The notes beneath the pieces are model-generated. The model was not told the origin of the DNA, made no database searches, and worked only from the letters and a program-made list of their open reading frames with translations. The translations under genes were made by a program, and so were the position numbers. From Sphingomonas sp. IC-56 (GTDB lineage: Bacteria; Pseudomonadota; Alphaproteobacteria; Sphingomonadales; Sphingomonadaceae), in assembly GCF_021043375.1 (NCBI RefSeq), contig NZ_JAJNDV010000001.1, forward strand, positions 401,156 through 465,155: a DNA stretch of 64,000 nucleotides, written 5' to 3'. How positions within the stretch are numbered: the stretch's first letter is position 1; every line of letters starts with the position of its first letter. Shown piece after piece: positions 44,204 to 57,339 of this stretch.

Positions 44204-44223
44204 CCCTCTCCTTCAGGAGAGGG
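44204..44223. repeat. Perfect hairpin in the ligB-ligC gap
   Basis: CCCTCTCC-TTCA-GGAGAGGG (44204-44223), followed by a G/T-rich run (GTTTGGGTTGGGGCC). It looks like half of a sphingomonad palindromic element. It lies inside the ligJABC-pobA transcript and could set the relative levels of the upstream and downstream parts of the mRNA. Confidence 0.6.
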
Positions 44224-44316
44224 TTTGGGTTGGGGCCGTGCCCCATGCGATTCTTCGGGAGGGCAGCTAGGTCCCACCCCTTGCGGACCTTGGCTGCAGG
44301 GAAGTGTTCGAGATGA

Positions 44317-46575
<2,259 letters not shown>

Positions 46576-46579
<4 letters not shown>

Positions 46580-47445
46580 GGGGCAGCGTCCTCTCGGCGC
46601 GGAAGAAGCAGGGAGAGCTTGGCCTCGAGCCCTGCGGGTGCAGTTTGGCCAACTGCGCCAGCGGCGCGCTGGCGCTCGATCGTGCCGCGCGACATCGACG
46701 AACCGGTACCCAGTGCCTCGAGCGTCTTGACCACTTCTTGCATCTCGGCGGCGCGGCGAATGCCGTGCGTCAGCATCCGGTCGAGGTTGTAATCGAAGCG
46801 CGTGGCCCAGCTTTCCGCGCGCCAGCTGGCGTCGAGCGACGCGATCACCTGGTCGCGCACTCCGGCGGCCTCGGCGGCCAGCACGCATTCGGCGGAAAGC
46901 GCTTCCAGCCCCTTCACCATCACCGACCGGATCATCTTGATCGCGGACGCTGCCCCCACCGAGCCGGTCACGACACCAACGTTGGCGAAGCCCAGCCGCA
47001 CGAGCATCGCCGCGCCGTCCTCGGCATGTGGGCCACTCACCAGCAGCGGCACGCCGCGCCGGGCGGGGTGCACCGGTGCCATCACCGCGACATCGACATA
47101 GCGTGCGCCCGCCGCTTCTATCGCCCGCGCCGCTGCGCGCTTGGTATCAGGGGCGACGGAGTTGCAATCGAGCCACAGCGTGCCGGGGGCGGGCACCGCG
47201 CTTTCAGCGGTCGCAAGTGCCTGGTCGGCAGTCACCAACGAAAAGACTGCCCGCGTTCCATTGAGCGCTTCGGCGGCAGTGGTCGTGCCCACAACGACGG
47301 CCGCAGCATAGTCGGCCTGCTTGGCAGCACGCGTGGCGGGATCGTCGGTTTTGCGGTCATAGGCGCGGGCATACGGCACCCATTCAGCCCCTGCCGCGAA
47401 CGCAGCACCGGCCTCGCCAAATCCGATCAGCCCAATCCTCTCCAT
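46576..47445 (-). CDS. DUF1932 NAD(P)-dependent oxidoreductase in lig operon
   Basis: 289 aa, hydroxyisobutyrate/6-phosphogluconate dehydrogenase-like. The Rossmann N-terminus is IGLIGFGEAGAAFAAGA, the middle has DVAVMAPVHPARRGVPLL, and the C-terminal helical domain is DUF1932. It is tightly coupled to ligJ (ATGA) and 54 bases after ligR, so it is almost surely expressed with the pathway. None of the standard 4,5-cleavage steps needs it. It may salvage a side product or reduce a keto intermediate. Function unknown. Confidence 0.88.
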
Positions 47446-47499
47446 GGATCAAGGGCTATGCCGCAGCCTTTCCGCCGACCAATCCAATTGCAGCGCCGG

Positions 47500-48690
47500 C
47501 TATTCGGAAAGCTGAAGTCCCTGTTCGTCTATCAACGCCAGCAACCGGCTTTGCGCCAGCGTCGGACGCCAGTCGGCACGAGTGGTCACGCCGATGGTCC
47601 GAACCGTACCCGGCAGAGGGTCCCCGATGGTGGTGAGCATGCCGGCGCTGATCTCGAGTGCGACCTGATCGGGCGAAATCAGGGTCAGGAAATCGCTGTC
47701 ACGCAGCACGCCACGGATGGTCATCACCGACCCGCATTCGATTGGCACGGGGGGCAACGCCCGTCCTGCAAAGATCGCTTCCCAATGGGTGCGCAGCGGG
47801 GTGCCCGCCGGCCCGACGATCCAGGGATAGCGGGCTAGGGAGTCGAGATCCGGGGTTTGCTTTGCTAGTGGGTGTCCCAGGCGCCCGACGACAGTCAGCC
47901 GATCCACGAAGAGCGGTTTCTGGACCAGGTCTGGCACCGCATCCGGCCTGAGCGCCCCGATCAGGAAATCGACGGCGCCGTCGCGCAGCGGCTCGACCAG
48001 CTCGCGCCACGAGCCCTCTACGACGTCGATCGTGGCCTTCGATCCCGTCGTCACGAATTTCGCCAGGGCCGCGGGGAGTAGGAGTGCTCGGCAAAGCGGC
48101 ATTGCGCCTATCGTGATCCGCCCCCCCTCCCTTCCATCGGGTGCGGTTTCAGCGATTGCAGCGGCGAGTTCGGCCGCCGCGAGGCGTACTCCCCGGGCGA
48201 GCCGCCTCCCGGCATCGGTGAGCACGACCCCGCGACCCCGCCGATCCACCAGTGGCTGGGCACCCAATTGCTCCAGATCGCGGACTGCGCGGTGCAAGGC
48301 GGGTTGCGATAGGGCGGTGGCGTGTGCCGCACCGACAAAGCTCCCGGCATCGGCGAGCGCAAGAAAGGCGCCGAGCTGGGTAGCCGTCATCAACAGCTCG
48401 GGTCGGGCAAAGCCACGCCCACCGCGCCTGGGTGCCGCCGCGGCCAGGTGGCCGATCGCTGTCGCGACGCGCTCGGCAAAGACCCTGCCTGCCGCAGTCG
48501 GGGGCATGCCGTCCGTGCGCCGCTCGAACAACGTGACGCCCAGCTGACGCTCAAGCTTTGCGATGCCTTGCGTGAGCGCCGGCTGCGACAGGTTCACGGC
48601 TTGGGCGGCGGCGCTCATGCTGCCTCTCGCCGCGATCGCCTGGATGGCGCGCAGATGGCGCAGGTTCAAGTCGAATGGTGCGGCAGCCAT
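47500..48690 (-). CDS. ligR: LysR-type regulator with two tandem HTH domains
   Basis: 396 aa, about 100 residues longer than typical LysR proteins. Residues about 8-67 form a complete LysR winged HTH ([40 protein letters not shown]). Residues about 103-162 form a second ([36 protein letters not shown]). One effector-binding domain follows (from [11 protein letters not shown]). Position between the two divergent lig operons implies it is the pathway activator. The symbol ligR is given by context. The ATG at 48690 sits 91 bases from the ligK start. A T-N11-A site lies between. Confidence 0.88.
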   Translation of the reverse strand: MAAAPFDLNLRHLRAIQAIAARGSMSAAAQAVNLSQPALTQGIAKLERQLGVTLFERRTDGMPPTAAGRVFAERVATAIGHLAAAAPRRGGRGFARPELLMTATQLGAFLALADAGSFVGAAHATALSQPALHRAVRDLEQLGAQPLVDRRGRGVVLTDAGRRLARGVRLAAAELAAAIAETAPDGREGGRITIGAMPLCRALLLPAALAKFVTTGSKATIDVVEGSWRELVEPLRDGAVDFLIGALRPDAVPDLVQKPLFVDRLTVVGRLGHPLAKQTPDLDSLARYPWIVGPAGTPLRTHWEAIFAGRALPPVPIECGSVMTIRGVLRDSDFLTLISPDQVALEISAGMLTTIGDPLPGTVRTIGVTTRADWRPTLAQSRLLALIDEQGLQLSE

Positions 48691-48698
48691 GCCACCAC

Positions 48699-48713
48699 AT
48701 AGCAAAATCTTAT
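48699..48713. promoter_or_regulatory. LysR-type T-N11-A site between ligR and ligK
   Basis: ATAGCAAAATCTTAT fits the ATA...TAT, T-N11-A layout of LysR operators. It lies nine bases from the ligR ATG and 69 from ligK, in the only gap shared by both operons. Confidence 0.45.
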
Positions 48714-48781
48714 GGCCGCTCCGCAATAGTGAATTGAAGCGTGCCGCCACCAGAGGCAGTCGGAAGATCAAGGAGAATGGC

Positions 48782-49448
48782 ATGGCAGGCAAGGTCGTCC
48801 AGAACATCGCGCGCGCCGATCTGGCGGTGATAGACGGCCTCGCGGCTGCGGGAGTGGCCACCGTCCACGAGGCGCAAGGCCGCATTGGACTGCTCGCCAG
48901 CCACATGCGCCCCATCTATGCGGGGGCGCGCATCGCCGGCTCGGCCGTCACCATCTCGGCCCCTCCCGGCGACAATTGGATGGTCCATGTGGCGATCGAG
49001 CAATTGCAGCCAGGCGACATCCTCGTGCTCGCACCCACCAGTCCGTGCGAAGACGGTTACTTCGGAGACCTGCTCGCAACCTCAGCCATGGCACGGGGCT
49101 GCCGCGGCCTCATCATCAATGCCGGTGTGCGCGATGTCCGCGACCTTTCGCAGATGGGCTTCCCAGTCTGGTCGAAGGCAGTGTTCGCGCAAGGTACGAT
49201 CAAGGCGACGCTCGGATCAGTCAACGTACCCATCGTCTGCGCCGGTGCGGCAGTCGAAGCGGGCGACGTGATCGTCGCAGACGACGACGGCGTGTGCGTG
49301 GTCAAGCGAGCCGACGCCGCTTCGGTGCTGGAAAAGGCGCAGGCCCGCGAAGCCGCCGAGGAAGGCAAGCGCAAGCGTCTCGCGGCGGGCGAGCTTGGCC
49401 TCGACATCTACGACATGCGCGGCAAGCTTGAGGCGATGGGCCTGAAAT

Positions 49449-49456
<8 letters not shown>
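48782..49456 (+). CDS. ligK: 4-carboxy-4-hydroxy-2-oxoadipate / HMG aldolase
   Basis: 224 aa RraA-like class II aldolase, the last step of the pathway, giving pyruvate and oxaloacetate. Conserved GDILVLAPT, then [14 protein letters not shown] with the Arg-Asp used for metal and pyruvate binding. ATG with AAGGAGAAT upstream. The stop lies within ligU (8-base overlap). First of ligK-ligU-ligI, divergent from ligR. Confidence 0.95.
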
Positions 49457-51400
<1,944 letters not shown>

Positions 51401-51438
51401 AGGCCCTTAGCCTTCTTCAGGCTCTCCTAAAAATCCGC

Positions 51439-51478
51439 ATCAACAAACGTTGACGATACGTATTGTTTGTGTTGATAT
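51439..51478 (+). promoter_or_regulatory. Sigma-70 promoter embedded in an inverted repeat (aromatic-ester operon)
   Basis: TTGACG (51450-51455), 17-base spacer, TGATAT (51473-51478) is a strong vegetative promoter. The arms ATCAACAAAC (51439-51448) and GTTTGTGTTGAT (51465-51476) form an imperfect inverted repeat flanking the -35 and covering the spacer, and ATACGTAT (51456-51463) is a small perfect palindrome at the centre. A repressor bound here would block polymerase. The receptor ATG is 42 bases downstream of the -10, with GGAG at 51513. Confidence 0.65.
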
Positions 51479-51519
51479 CTATTTAGATCGCGGAAAGCGG
51501 CTGATCAGGTTAGGAGAGC

Positions 51520-54198
51520 ATGATGAGGGCTTCGCAGCTACTCGTAGGAGCGGCGTCGGTCGCGTTGATGACCGCGGGACAGGCATGGGCGCAAGCGGAC
51601 GTGCCGCTGCCGCCCTCGACCACACAAGAGGAGGCAGCCGGACAGCCAGAAAGCGCTGGCGAGGTCGTCGTGACCGGCACCAGCATTCGTGGCGTGGGAG
51701 CGCCTGCTTCGGCGTCCGTCCAGCTCAGCCGGGAAGATTTCATCACCAGCGGCGCCGCGACTTCGTCGGATATCGCCCGCACCCTGCCCCAGGTCGTGAA
51801 TATCGGCTCGGACGAAAGCCGCCGCGGCGGCGCGCAGGATGCGGCCGCGAACCGCACCCGCACGTCGAGCATCAATCTGCGCGGCCTGTCTGATGAGGCC
51901 ACGCTGCTCCTACTCAACGGCAGGCGGCTTGCGCCCAACGGTACCATTCGGGCGCTCGCCGACCCCAGCATGATCCCGGCGATTGCGATCGAGCGGCTCG
52001 AGGTCGTGCCCGACGGCGCTTCAGCTATCTACGGTGCCGACGCAGTCGCTGGCGTGGTCAACATGATCACCCGCCGCCCGTTTAACGGCGCTGAAGTGCA
52101 GCTGCGTTATGGCGGGGCCGACGGCCTTGACCAGATGCAGGGATCGGCGCTGTTGAGCCGCAAATGGGCAAGCGGCGGCGTAATTGCCGCGTATGAATAT
52201 TATCACCGCAGCAACCTGGAAGCGGCGGATCGAGACTTCACCAGTTCGGACCTGCGTTCGATCGGCGGAACCGATCAGCGCTCTACCTTCACTGCGCCGG
52301 GCAACATCATCGTCGGGGGCGTCCGCTATCCTTTGCCCAACGGGAGCGGCCGCAACCTCACCGCAGCCGGGCTGACCGCCGGATCGCCGAATTTGTTCGA
52401 CTCCGGGCGCTGGGGAGACCTGCTGCCTGATCAGGAACGCCATTCTGTCTTCGTCAGCGCCTATCAGAATTTAACTGATCGCCTGACCCTTAACTATGAA
52501 GGTTTCTACAGCAATCGGACCTTCTTTGAGCGGGTGCAGCCGCCGACGGCGACGCTTACCGTCCCGCGCAGCAACCCGTTCTTCGTGCATCCGACGAACC
52601 CGCTCGCGCAGACCGTTCAGGTCGAATATCGCTTCCTCGACGCTGCCCGCAACGCAAGTTGGTCCGGCTCCGATGTGGGTTGGCAGAATGCGCTGAGGCT
52701 CAGCTACGACTTGGATGGCGACTGGCAGGTCAACGCTACCGCGTCGATCAGCAAGAATCGCGGGCGCGCCAGAACCGCGGACGTCAACAACCTCCAGTTC
52801 ATACCGCTCGCGCTGGCCAGCTCCGATCCGGCCACTGCGCTCAATCCCTTCGGCAACGGCGCTCTCGAGAACAATAATCCAGCGACCCTGGCCGATGTCT
52901 GGGGTGTCCGGGACAGCTTCACGACCAACAAGAGTCGCGACTTCACGCTGAAGCTGGATGGCCCGCTGTTCGCGATCGGGGGCGGCGACGTGCGTGCGGC
53001 CTTCGGCGCCGAGTATCACGAGAACGATCTGCGCTACGTCATCTACTCGTCCATCAAGAACCGGGCGAACGATCTGCTGCTGGATCGCGATCGCGCCAAG
53101 TCCCGCAATAACAAGGCGGTTTTCGGCGAGCTGAACATCCCCGTGTTCGGCGCGGCGAACGCGACCGGCGGCTTTCAGGAGCTGACGGTCCAGCTGGCCG
53201 CTCGCTACGAGGAGTATTCCGACTTCGGTGACACGTTCAATCCGAAGGTCGGCGTTACCTGGACTCCCGTGGACGGCTTCCGACTGCGCGGTAGCTGGGG
53301 CACGTCATTCCGCGCGCCGTCGCTGATCGACTCCTCGGACGCGATCTACAACATCTTCATTCAGGATTTTGTGGATGGCGGTGTCAGGAAGCGCGGCATC
53401 TTCCAGAATGGCGGCAATACCGACCTCGATCCGGAAGAGGCGACCACCTGGTCGATCGGCGCGGATTTCCGGCCTGCATTCCTCAGGGGGTTCAGCGCGT
53501 CCGCGACCTATTACAACATCAAGTACAGCAACGTGATCAGCGTGCTGGGTGGCGATACGATCCTGAGCAACAACGCGCTCTACGGCCAGTACGTCGTCCG
53601 CAACCCCTCCGCCGCACAGGTCGAGGCGCTGCTAAACCATCCCAATCTGGAAAGCCTGCGCGAGCCTGCGGCAAACCTGCTGTTGATCGTCGACGGACGC
53701 CGCGACAATCTGGGCGAGCTGCACCAGGACGGGATCGACGTGCAGGTCAACCAGCGAATTGATACCGCGATCGGCGCCTTCACTGCCGGCGCGGCACTCA
53801 CCCAGATCCTGAATTCCGACCGATCCTCAGCACCCGGCGTGCCGTTCCAGAACGCTCTCAACATCATCAACTTTCCGGTCGATACCCGCATCCGCGGCAA
53901 TCTGGGCTGGTCGAACAGCAACTGGTCCGTCAACGGATATTGGAACCATGTGGGCGACTACCTCAACAATTCGGTGAGTACGAACCAGCGGGTCGAGGCC
54001 TATAATACGTTCGACGCATCGATCAGCTATAACTTCGGCGACGAAGGGCCGTTCAACGGTCTTCGGCTGACGCTTTCGGCGCAGAATGTGTTCGATCGCG
54101 ACCCGCCCGACGTGATCAACGGAAGCTCGGCCTGGGACAGCCAGAACGCCTCCCCGATCGGCCGCTTCATCGCCTTCGACATCCGCAAGTCGTTCTAA
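51520..54198 (+). CDS. TonB-dependent outer-membrane receptor of the aromatic-ester locus
   Basis: 892 aa receptor with Sec leader (QLLVGAASVALMTAGQAWAQ). The TonB-box-like region is EVVVTGTSIRGV. The plug has SRRGGAQDAAANRTRTSSIN, LRGLSDEATLLLLNGRRLAP and IERLEVVPDGASAIYGADAV, the large-substrate class common in sphingomonads and Caulobacter rather than the siderophore class. The barrel ends with ...GRFIAFDIRKSF and terminal Phe. It is first in an operon with four exported hydrolases, so it probably imports a polyphenol ester or its oligomer. The ligand is inferred from neighbours only. Confidence 0.92.
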   Translation: MMRASQLLVGAASVALMTAGQAWAQADVPLPPSTTQEEAAGQPESAGEVVVTGTSIRGVGAPASASVQLSREDFITSGAATSSDIARTLPQVVNIGSDESRRGGAQDAAANRTRTSSINLRGLSDEATLLLLNGRRLAPNGTIRALADPSMIPAIAIERLEVVPDGASAIYGADAVAGVVNMITRRPFNGAEVQLRYGGADGLDQMQGSALLSRKWASGGVIAAYEYYHRSNLEAADRDFTSSDLRSIGGTDQRSTFTAPGNIIVGGVRYPLPNGSGRNLTAAGLTAGSPNLFDSGRWGDLLPDQERHSVFVSAYQNLTDRLTLNYEGFYSNRTFFERVQPPTATLTVPRSNPFFVHPTNPLAQTVQVEYRFLDAARNASWSGSDVGWQNALRLSYDLDGDWQVNATASISKNRGRARTADVNNLQFIPLALASSDPATALNPFGNGALENNNPATLADVWGVRDSFTTNKSRDFTLKLDGPLFAIGGGDVRAAFGAEYHENDLRYVIYSSIKNRANDLLLDRDRAKSRNNKAVFGELNIPVFGAANATGGFQELTVQLAARYEEYSDFGDTFNPKVGVTWTPVDGFRLRGSWGTSFRAPSLIDSSDAIYNIFIQDFVDGGVRKRGIFQNGGNTDLDPEEATTWSIGADFRPAFLRGFSASATYYNIKYSNVISVLGGDTILSNNALYGQYVVRNPSAAQVEALLNHPNLESLREPAANLLLIVDGRRDNLGELHQDGIDVQVNQRIDTAIGAFTAGAALTQILNSDRSSAPGVPFQNALNIINFPVDTRIRGNLGWSNSNWSVNGYWNHVGDYLNNSVSTNQRVEAYNTFDASISYNFGDEGPFNGLRLTLSAQNVFDRDPPDVINGSSAWDSQNASPIGRFIAFDIRKSF

Positions 54199-54208
54199 GG
54201 CCGGGGCG

Positions 54209-55789
54209 ATGATCCGCACGGCGATCACCCTGATCGTCGCGGCTTCGGCAGCGGGCGCCGCGCTTTTCCTCCCTGGAAACGCAGCGCCCGCAACCGCTGG
54301 TTCGTCCGGGACGGCGGAGCTCTGCGGCACGCAGGTTGCCTTGCCGGGCGACATCCGCATCGAGAAAGCCACCCGCGTCCTGGCGGCGGAGCCGGTCGCG
54401 ATCGCGCGCGGCTATCGGCCGACGCACGGCTTCTGCCGTGTCGAGGGCGTGATCGAGGCCGAGATCGGCTTCGAACTGTGGCTCCCCGACGCTTCGGTAT
54501 GGAACCGCCGATTTCTGGGCGCTGGGGTCGGTGGCCAGGCCGGGAGCTTCGCCTATCCCGATCTCGCCCGCGGTGTGGAGCGCGGCTATGCGGCGGCCTC
54601 GACCGACACGGGGCATAAGGCCTCCGACGAGACATGGCTGCTGGGCAGGCCCGATCGCGCAGCCAATTACGCAGAACGCGCCAACCATCTGCTGGCGATC
54701 AAGGGCAAGGCACTGACGGCCGCCTATTTTGGCGCCGCACCGCGCAAGGCGATCTTCGTCGGCTGCTCGGGCGGCGGGCGTCAGGCAATGACTGAGATGC
54801 AGCGCTTCCCCAACGACTATGACGGCATCCTTGCCGGTGCGCCCGGCGTCAACACGCCAGCGATGAGCGCGCGGCGGCTGTGGGAGATGATCCAGCACGA
54901 TCGGCATCGCGGCGTACTGGACGCCGCGGGCTGGAAGCGCATCGCCGACGGCGCCGTCGCCAAATGCGATCCCGAGGACGGCGTGAAGGACGGCCTCATC
55001 GAGGATCCGCGCGCCTGCCGCTTCACGCCCGCGCTGCTGGCATGCACGCCCGGACAGAGCGGCCCCGCCTGCCTGACCCCGCCCCAGGTGGCGCTTGCCA
55101 CGCGCATCTACGCGCCCCTGCACGACGAAAAGGGCAAGCGGATCGACTCCGGCATCCCCCCCGGAACGCCGATTTCTCCCGTGCCCGCGCCCGAGCCGTT
55201 CACGCCAGGCCCCAAATACCTTGCCACCGTGCTGTTCGGCCAGGGCATCCACCGCAGCGCGAATTGGGACGTGCGCGACTTCGTGATCGCGCGCGATCTG
55301 CCTGCCATCGACAAGGTGATGAACCTACACGCGGACGATCCGCGGATCGAGTTGTTCGTCAGCCGCGGCGGCAAGCTGATCCTCTACCATGGATGGGCCG
55401 ACGCGCTCGTCGCAGCACAGCCGACGATCGACTATCACCGGGCGCTACAGAAACGCTTCGGTGCGGCCCGCACGCAAAGCTTCGCCCGGCTGTTCATGAT
55501 GCCGGGCATGGATCATTGCCGCGGCGGCGATGTACCCGACCGCTTCGGCGGCGCGGGCGGCCTTACAGGCGAAGGCATGTCGCGCGGCGCGGGCGACGAC
55601 CTGCTCACGGCACTGGAGGTCTGGCTCGACGGCGGCCCCGCGCCTGTACAGGTCCGCACTGCGCAGTTCGACGGCGACAAGCTGGTCCGGGCGCGTCCCG
55701 CGTGCGCCTTCCCCGCGCGCGTCCGCTATACCGGCGGCCCTGTCGAACGCGCCGAATCCTACCGCTGCGAAACCGGAGCCAAAAGATGA
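54209..55789 (+). CDS. Tannase/feruloyl esterase family protein, exported (copy 1)
   Basis: 526 aa, alpha/beta-hydrolase with a signal peptide (TAITLIVAASAAGAALF). The CS-D-HC arrangement of the tannase/feruloyl esterase family is complete. C186-S187 are in VGCSGGGRQ (Ser nucleophile), D398 is in YHGWADALV, and H436-C437 are in PGMDHCRGG, with the two Cys expected to form a disulfide joining Ser and His. A lid domain with several Cys (CRFTPALLACTP) lies between. It would hydrolyse esters of gallate, protocatechuate or hydroxycinnamate. Starts 10 bases after the receptor. Confidence 0.93.
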   Translation: MIRTAITLIVAASAAGAALFLPGNAAPATAGSSGTAELCGTQVALPGDIRIEKATRVLAAEPVAIARGYRPTHGFCRVEGVIEAEIGFELWLPDASVWNRRFLGAGVGGQAGSFAYPDLARGVERGYAAASTDTGHKASDETWLLGRPDRAANYAERANHLLAIKGKALTAAYFGAAPRKAIFVGCSGGGRQAMTEMQRFPNDYDGILAGAPGVNTPAMSARRLWEMIQHDRHRGVLDAAGWKRIADGAVAKCDPEDGVKDGLIEDPRACRFTPALLACTPGQSGPACLTPPQVALATRIYAPLHDEKGKRIDSGIPPGTPISPVPAPEPFTPGPKYLATVLFGQGIHRSANWDVRDFVIARDLPAIDKVMNLHADDPRIELFVSRGGKLILYHGWADALVAAQPTIDYHRALQKRFGAARTQSFARLFMMPGMDHCRGGDVPDRFGGAGGLTGEGMSRGAGDDLLTALEVWLDGGPAPVQVRTAQFDGDKLVRARPACAFPARVRYTGGPVERAESYRCETGAKR

Positions 55790-57339
55790 TTCCACGCCCG
55801 CTGATCCCCGTAGCCGCGTTGCTCCTCACGTCGGCGACTCCCCCGCCCGCGCAGGATGTGCCGCAGGCGCTGGCCCAGGCGTGCGCGGGCGTCGCCTCGC
55901 TCAACATTCCCGACGTGGTGGTCACCGCTGCCACACCCACTGCCGCGGGGGCCGCCTGGGCAAGCGGGATGCCCACGGGCCGCATGCCCACCGCCACAGT
56001 GTCGCGCCCCTTCTGCCGTGTGCAGGGGACGATCGAGCGGACCATCGCGTTTGAACTGTGGCTCCCGGCCAAAGCGGAATGGAATGGCAAGTTCCTGGCT
56101 GGCGGTGTGGGCGGCGCAGCGGGAACGTTCAACTTCCAGGATCTGCCGCGCGGAGTCAGCCGCGGCTATGCCGCCGCGTCGACCGACACTGGGCACAAGA
56201 TGTCCGATCCGGCCTGGATGCTCGATGCGCGCGCACGAGAGAACTTCACGCACCGGGCCAACCACCTGCTAGCGGTCAAGTCGAAGGCGATCCTGGCCGC
56301 ACATTACGGTGCCGACGCCCGTTACAGCTACTTCATCGGCTGTTCGGGCGGAGGGCGGCAGGGCCTGAAGGAGCTGCAACGCTATCCGGCCGATTACGAC
56401 GGCATCATCAGCGGCGCCAATGGCCCAAAGACGCCGGAGATGACCGTGCGGCGCATGTGGGAGATTCTCCAGCGCGACAGCCATCCTGGCCTGATGTCTC
56501 CCGCGAACTGGCAGTTGATTGCCGACCGCGGCACCGCCGCCTGCGATGCGGCCGACGGTGTCGCCGACGGGCTGGTCGAGGATCCGCGCGCCTGTACCTT
56601 CAAGATCGCTTCGCTGACCTGCAAGCCGGGCGAGAAGGGCAATTGCCTATCATCCGCGCAGGTCGCCTTTGCCGAGCGCATCTACGCGCCGCTTCGCGAC
56701 TCTTCCGGTCGTGCGATCGATGGCGGTCTGCTGCCCGGCGTCCTCGTCGACAACGGCCGCTCGCCGCTCGCGATCGGCACCTTCGGGCAGGCCGTCCGAG
56801 GGCTGCGCGATTGGAACGGCAAGGACTTCGACGTGGCGAAGGACTTGGCCGCGATCGACCGGGTAATGCCCGAACTTCGCGCCGACGATCCCAACCCGTC
56901 CGCCTTCCAGAAGCGGGGTGGCAAGTTGATCCAGTACACCGGGTGGCTCGACGGAGCGGTGGCCGGGCGAATGGTCGTCGACTATCATGACGCACTCACC
57001 AAACAGGCCGGCGGTGCTGCGCCGACCGCGCGGTTCGCGCGGCTCTACACGCTGCCCGGTGTCCATCACTGCGCAGGCGGGCCCGGTCCCGATCAGATTG
57101 GCGGAGCAGGCCGTGATGCGCCGGTGCCCGACGCCCGCCACGACCTGCTCACCGCGCTCGAAGCCTGGGTGGAACATGGCCGGGCTCCCGGTTCGATGAT
57201 CGCTTCCAAGGTGCAGGACGGAAAGGTCACGCGCACTCGGCTCATCTGCCCCTATCCGCAGCGCTCGACCTATAAGAGCGGTGATCCGAACCAGGCCGCT
57301 TCCTTCAGCTGCGTGAGTCCGGGAAGCCGCGGCCGATGA
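55786..57339 (+). CDS. Tannase/feruloyl esterase family protein, exported (copy 2)
   Basis: 517 aa paralogue of the preceding gene with the same catalytic set: C186-S187 in IGCSGGGRQ, D389 in YTGWLDGAV, H428-C429 in GVHHCAGG. A Pro-rich short leader (PLIPVAALLLTSATPPPAQ) exports it. The two copies have diverged well beyond recent duplication and differ in the lid, so they probably take different esters. ATGA overlaps at both ends show tight coupling. Confidence 0.93.
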   Translation: MIPRPLIPVAALLLTSATPPPAQDVPQALAQACAGVASLNIPDVVVTAATPTAAGAAWASGMPTGRMPTATVSRPFCRVQGTIERTIAFELWLPAKAEWNGKFLAGGVGGAAGTFNFQDLPRGVSRGYAAASTDTGHKMSDPAWMLDARARENFTHRANHLLAVKSKAILAAHYGADARYSYFIGCSGGGRQGLKELQRYPADYDGIISGANGPKTPEMTVRRMWEILQRDSHPGLMSPANWQLIADRGTAACDAADGVADGLVEDPRACTFKIASLTCKPGEKGNCLSSAQVAFAERIYAPLRDSSGRAIDGGLLPGVLVDNGRSPLAIGTFGQAVRGLRDWNGKDFDVAKDLAAIDRVMPELRADDPNPSAFQKRGGKLIQYTGWLDGAVAGRMVVDYHDALTKQAGGAAPTARFARLYTLPGVHHCAGGPGPDQIGGAGRDAPVPDARHDLLTALEAWVEHGRAPGSMIASKVQDGKVTRTRLICPYPQRSTYKSGDPNQAASFSCVSPGSRGR

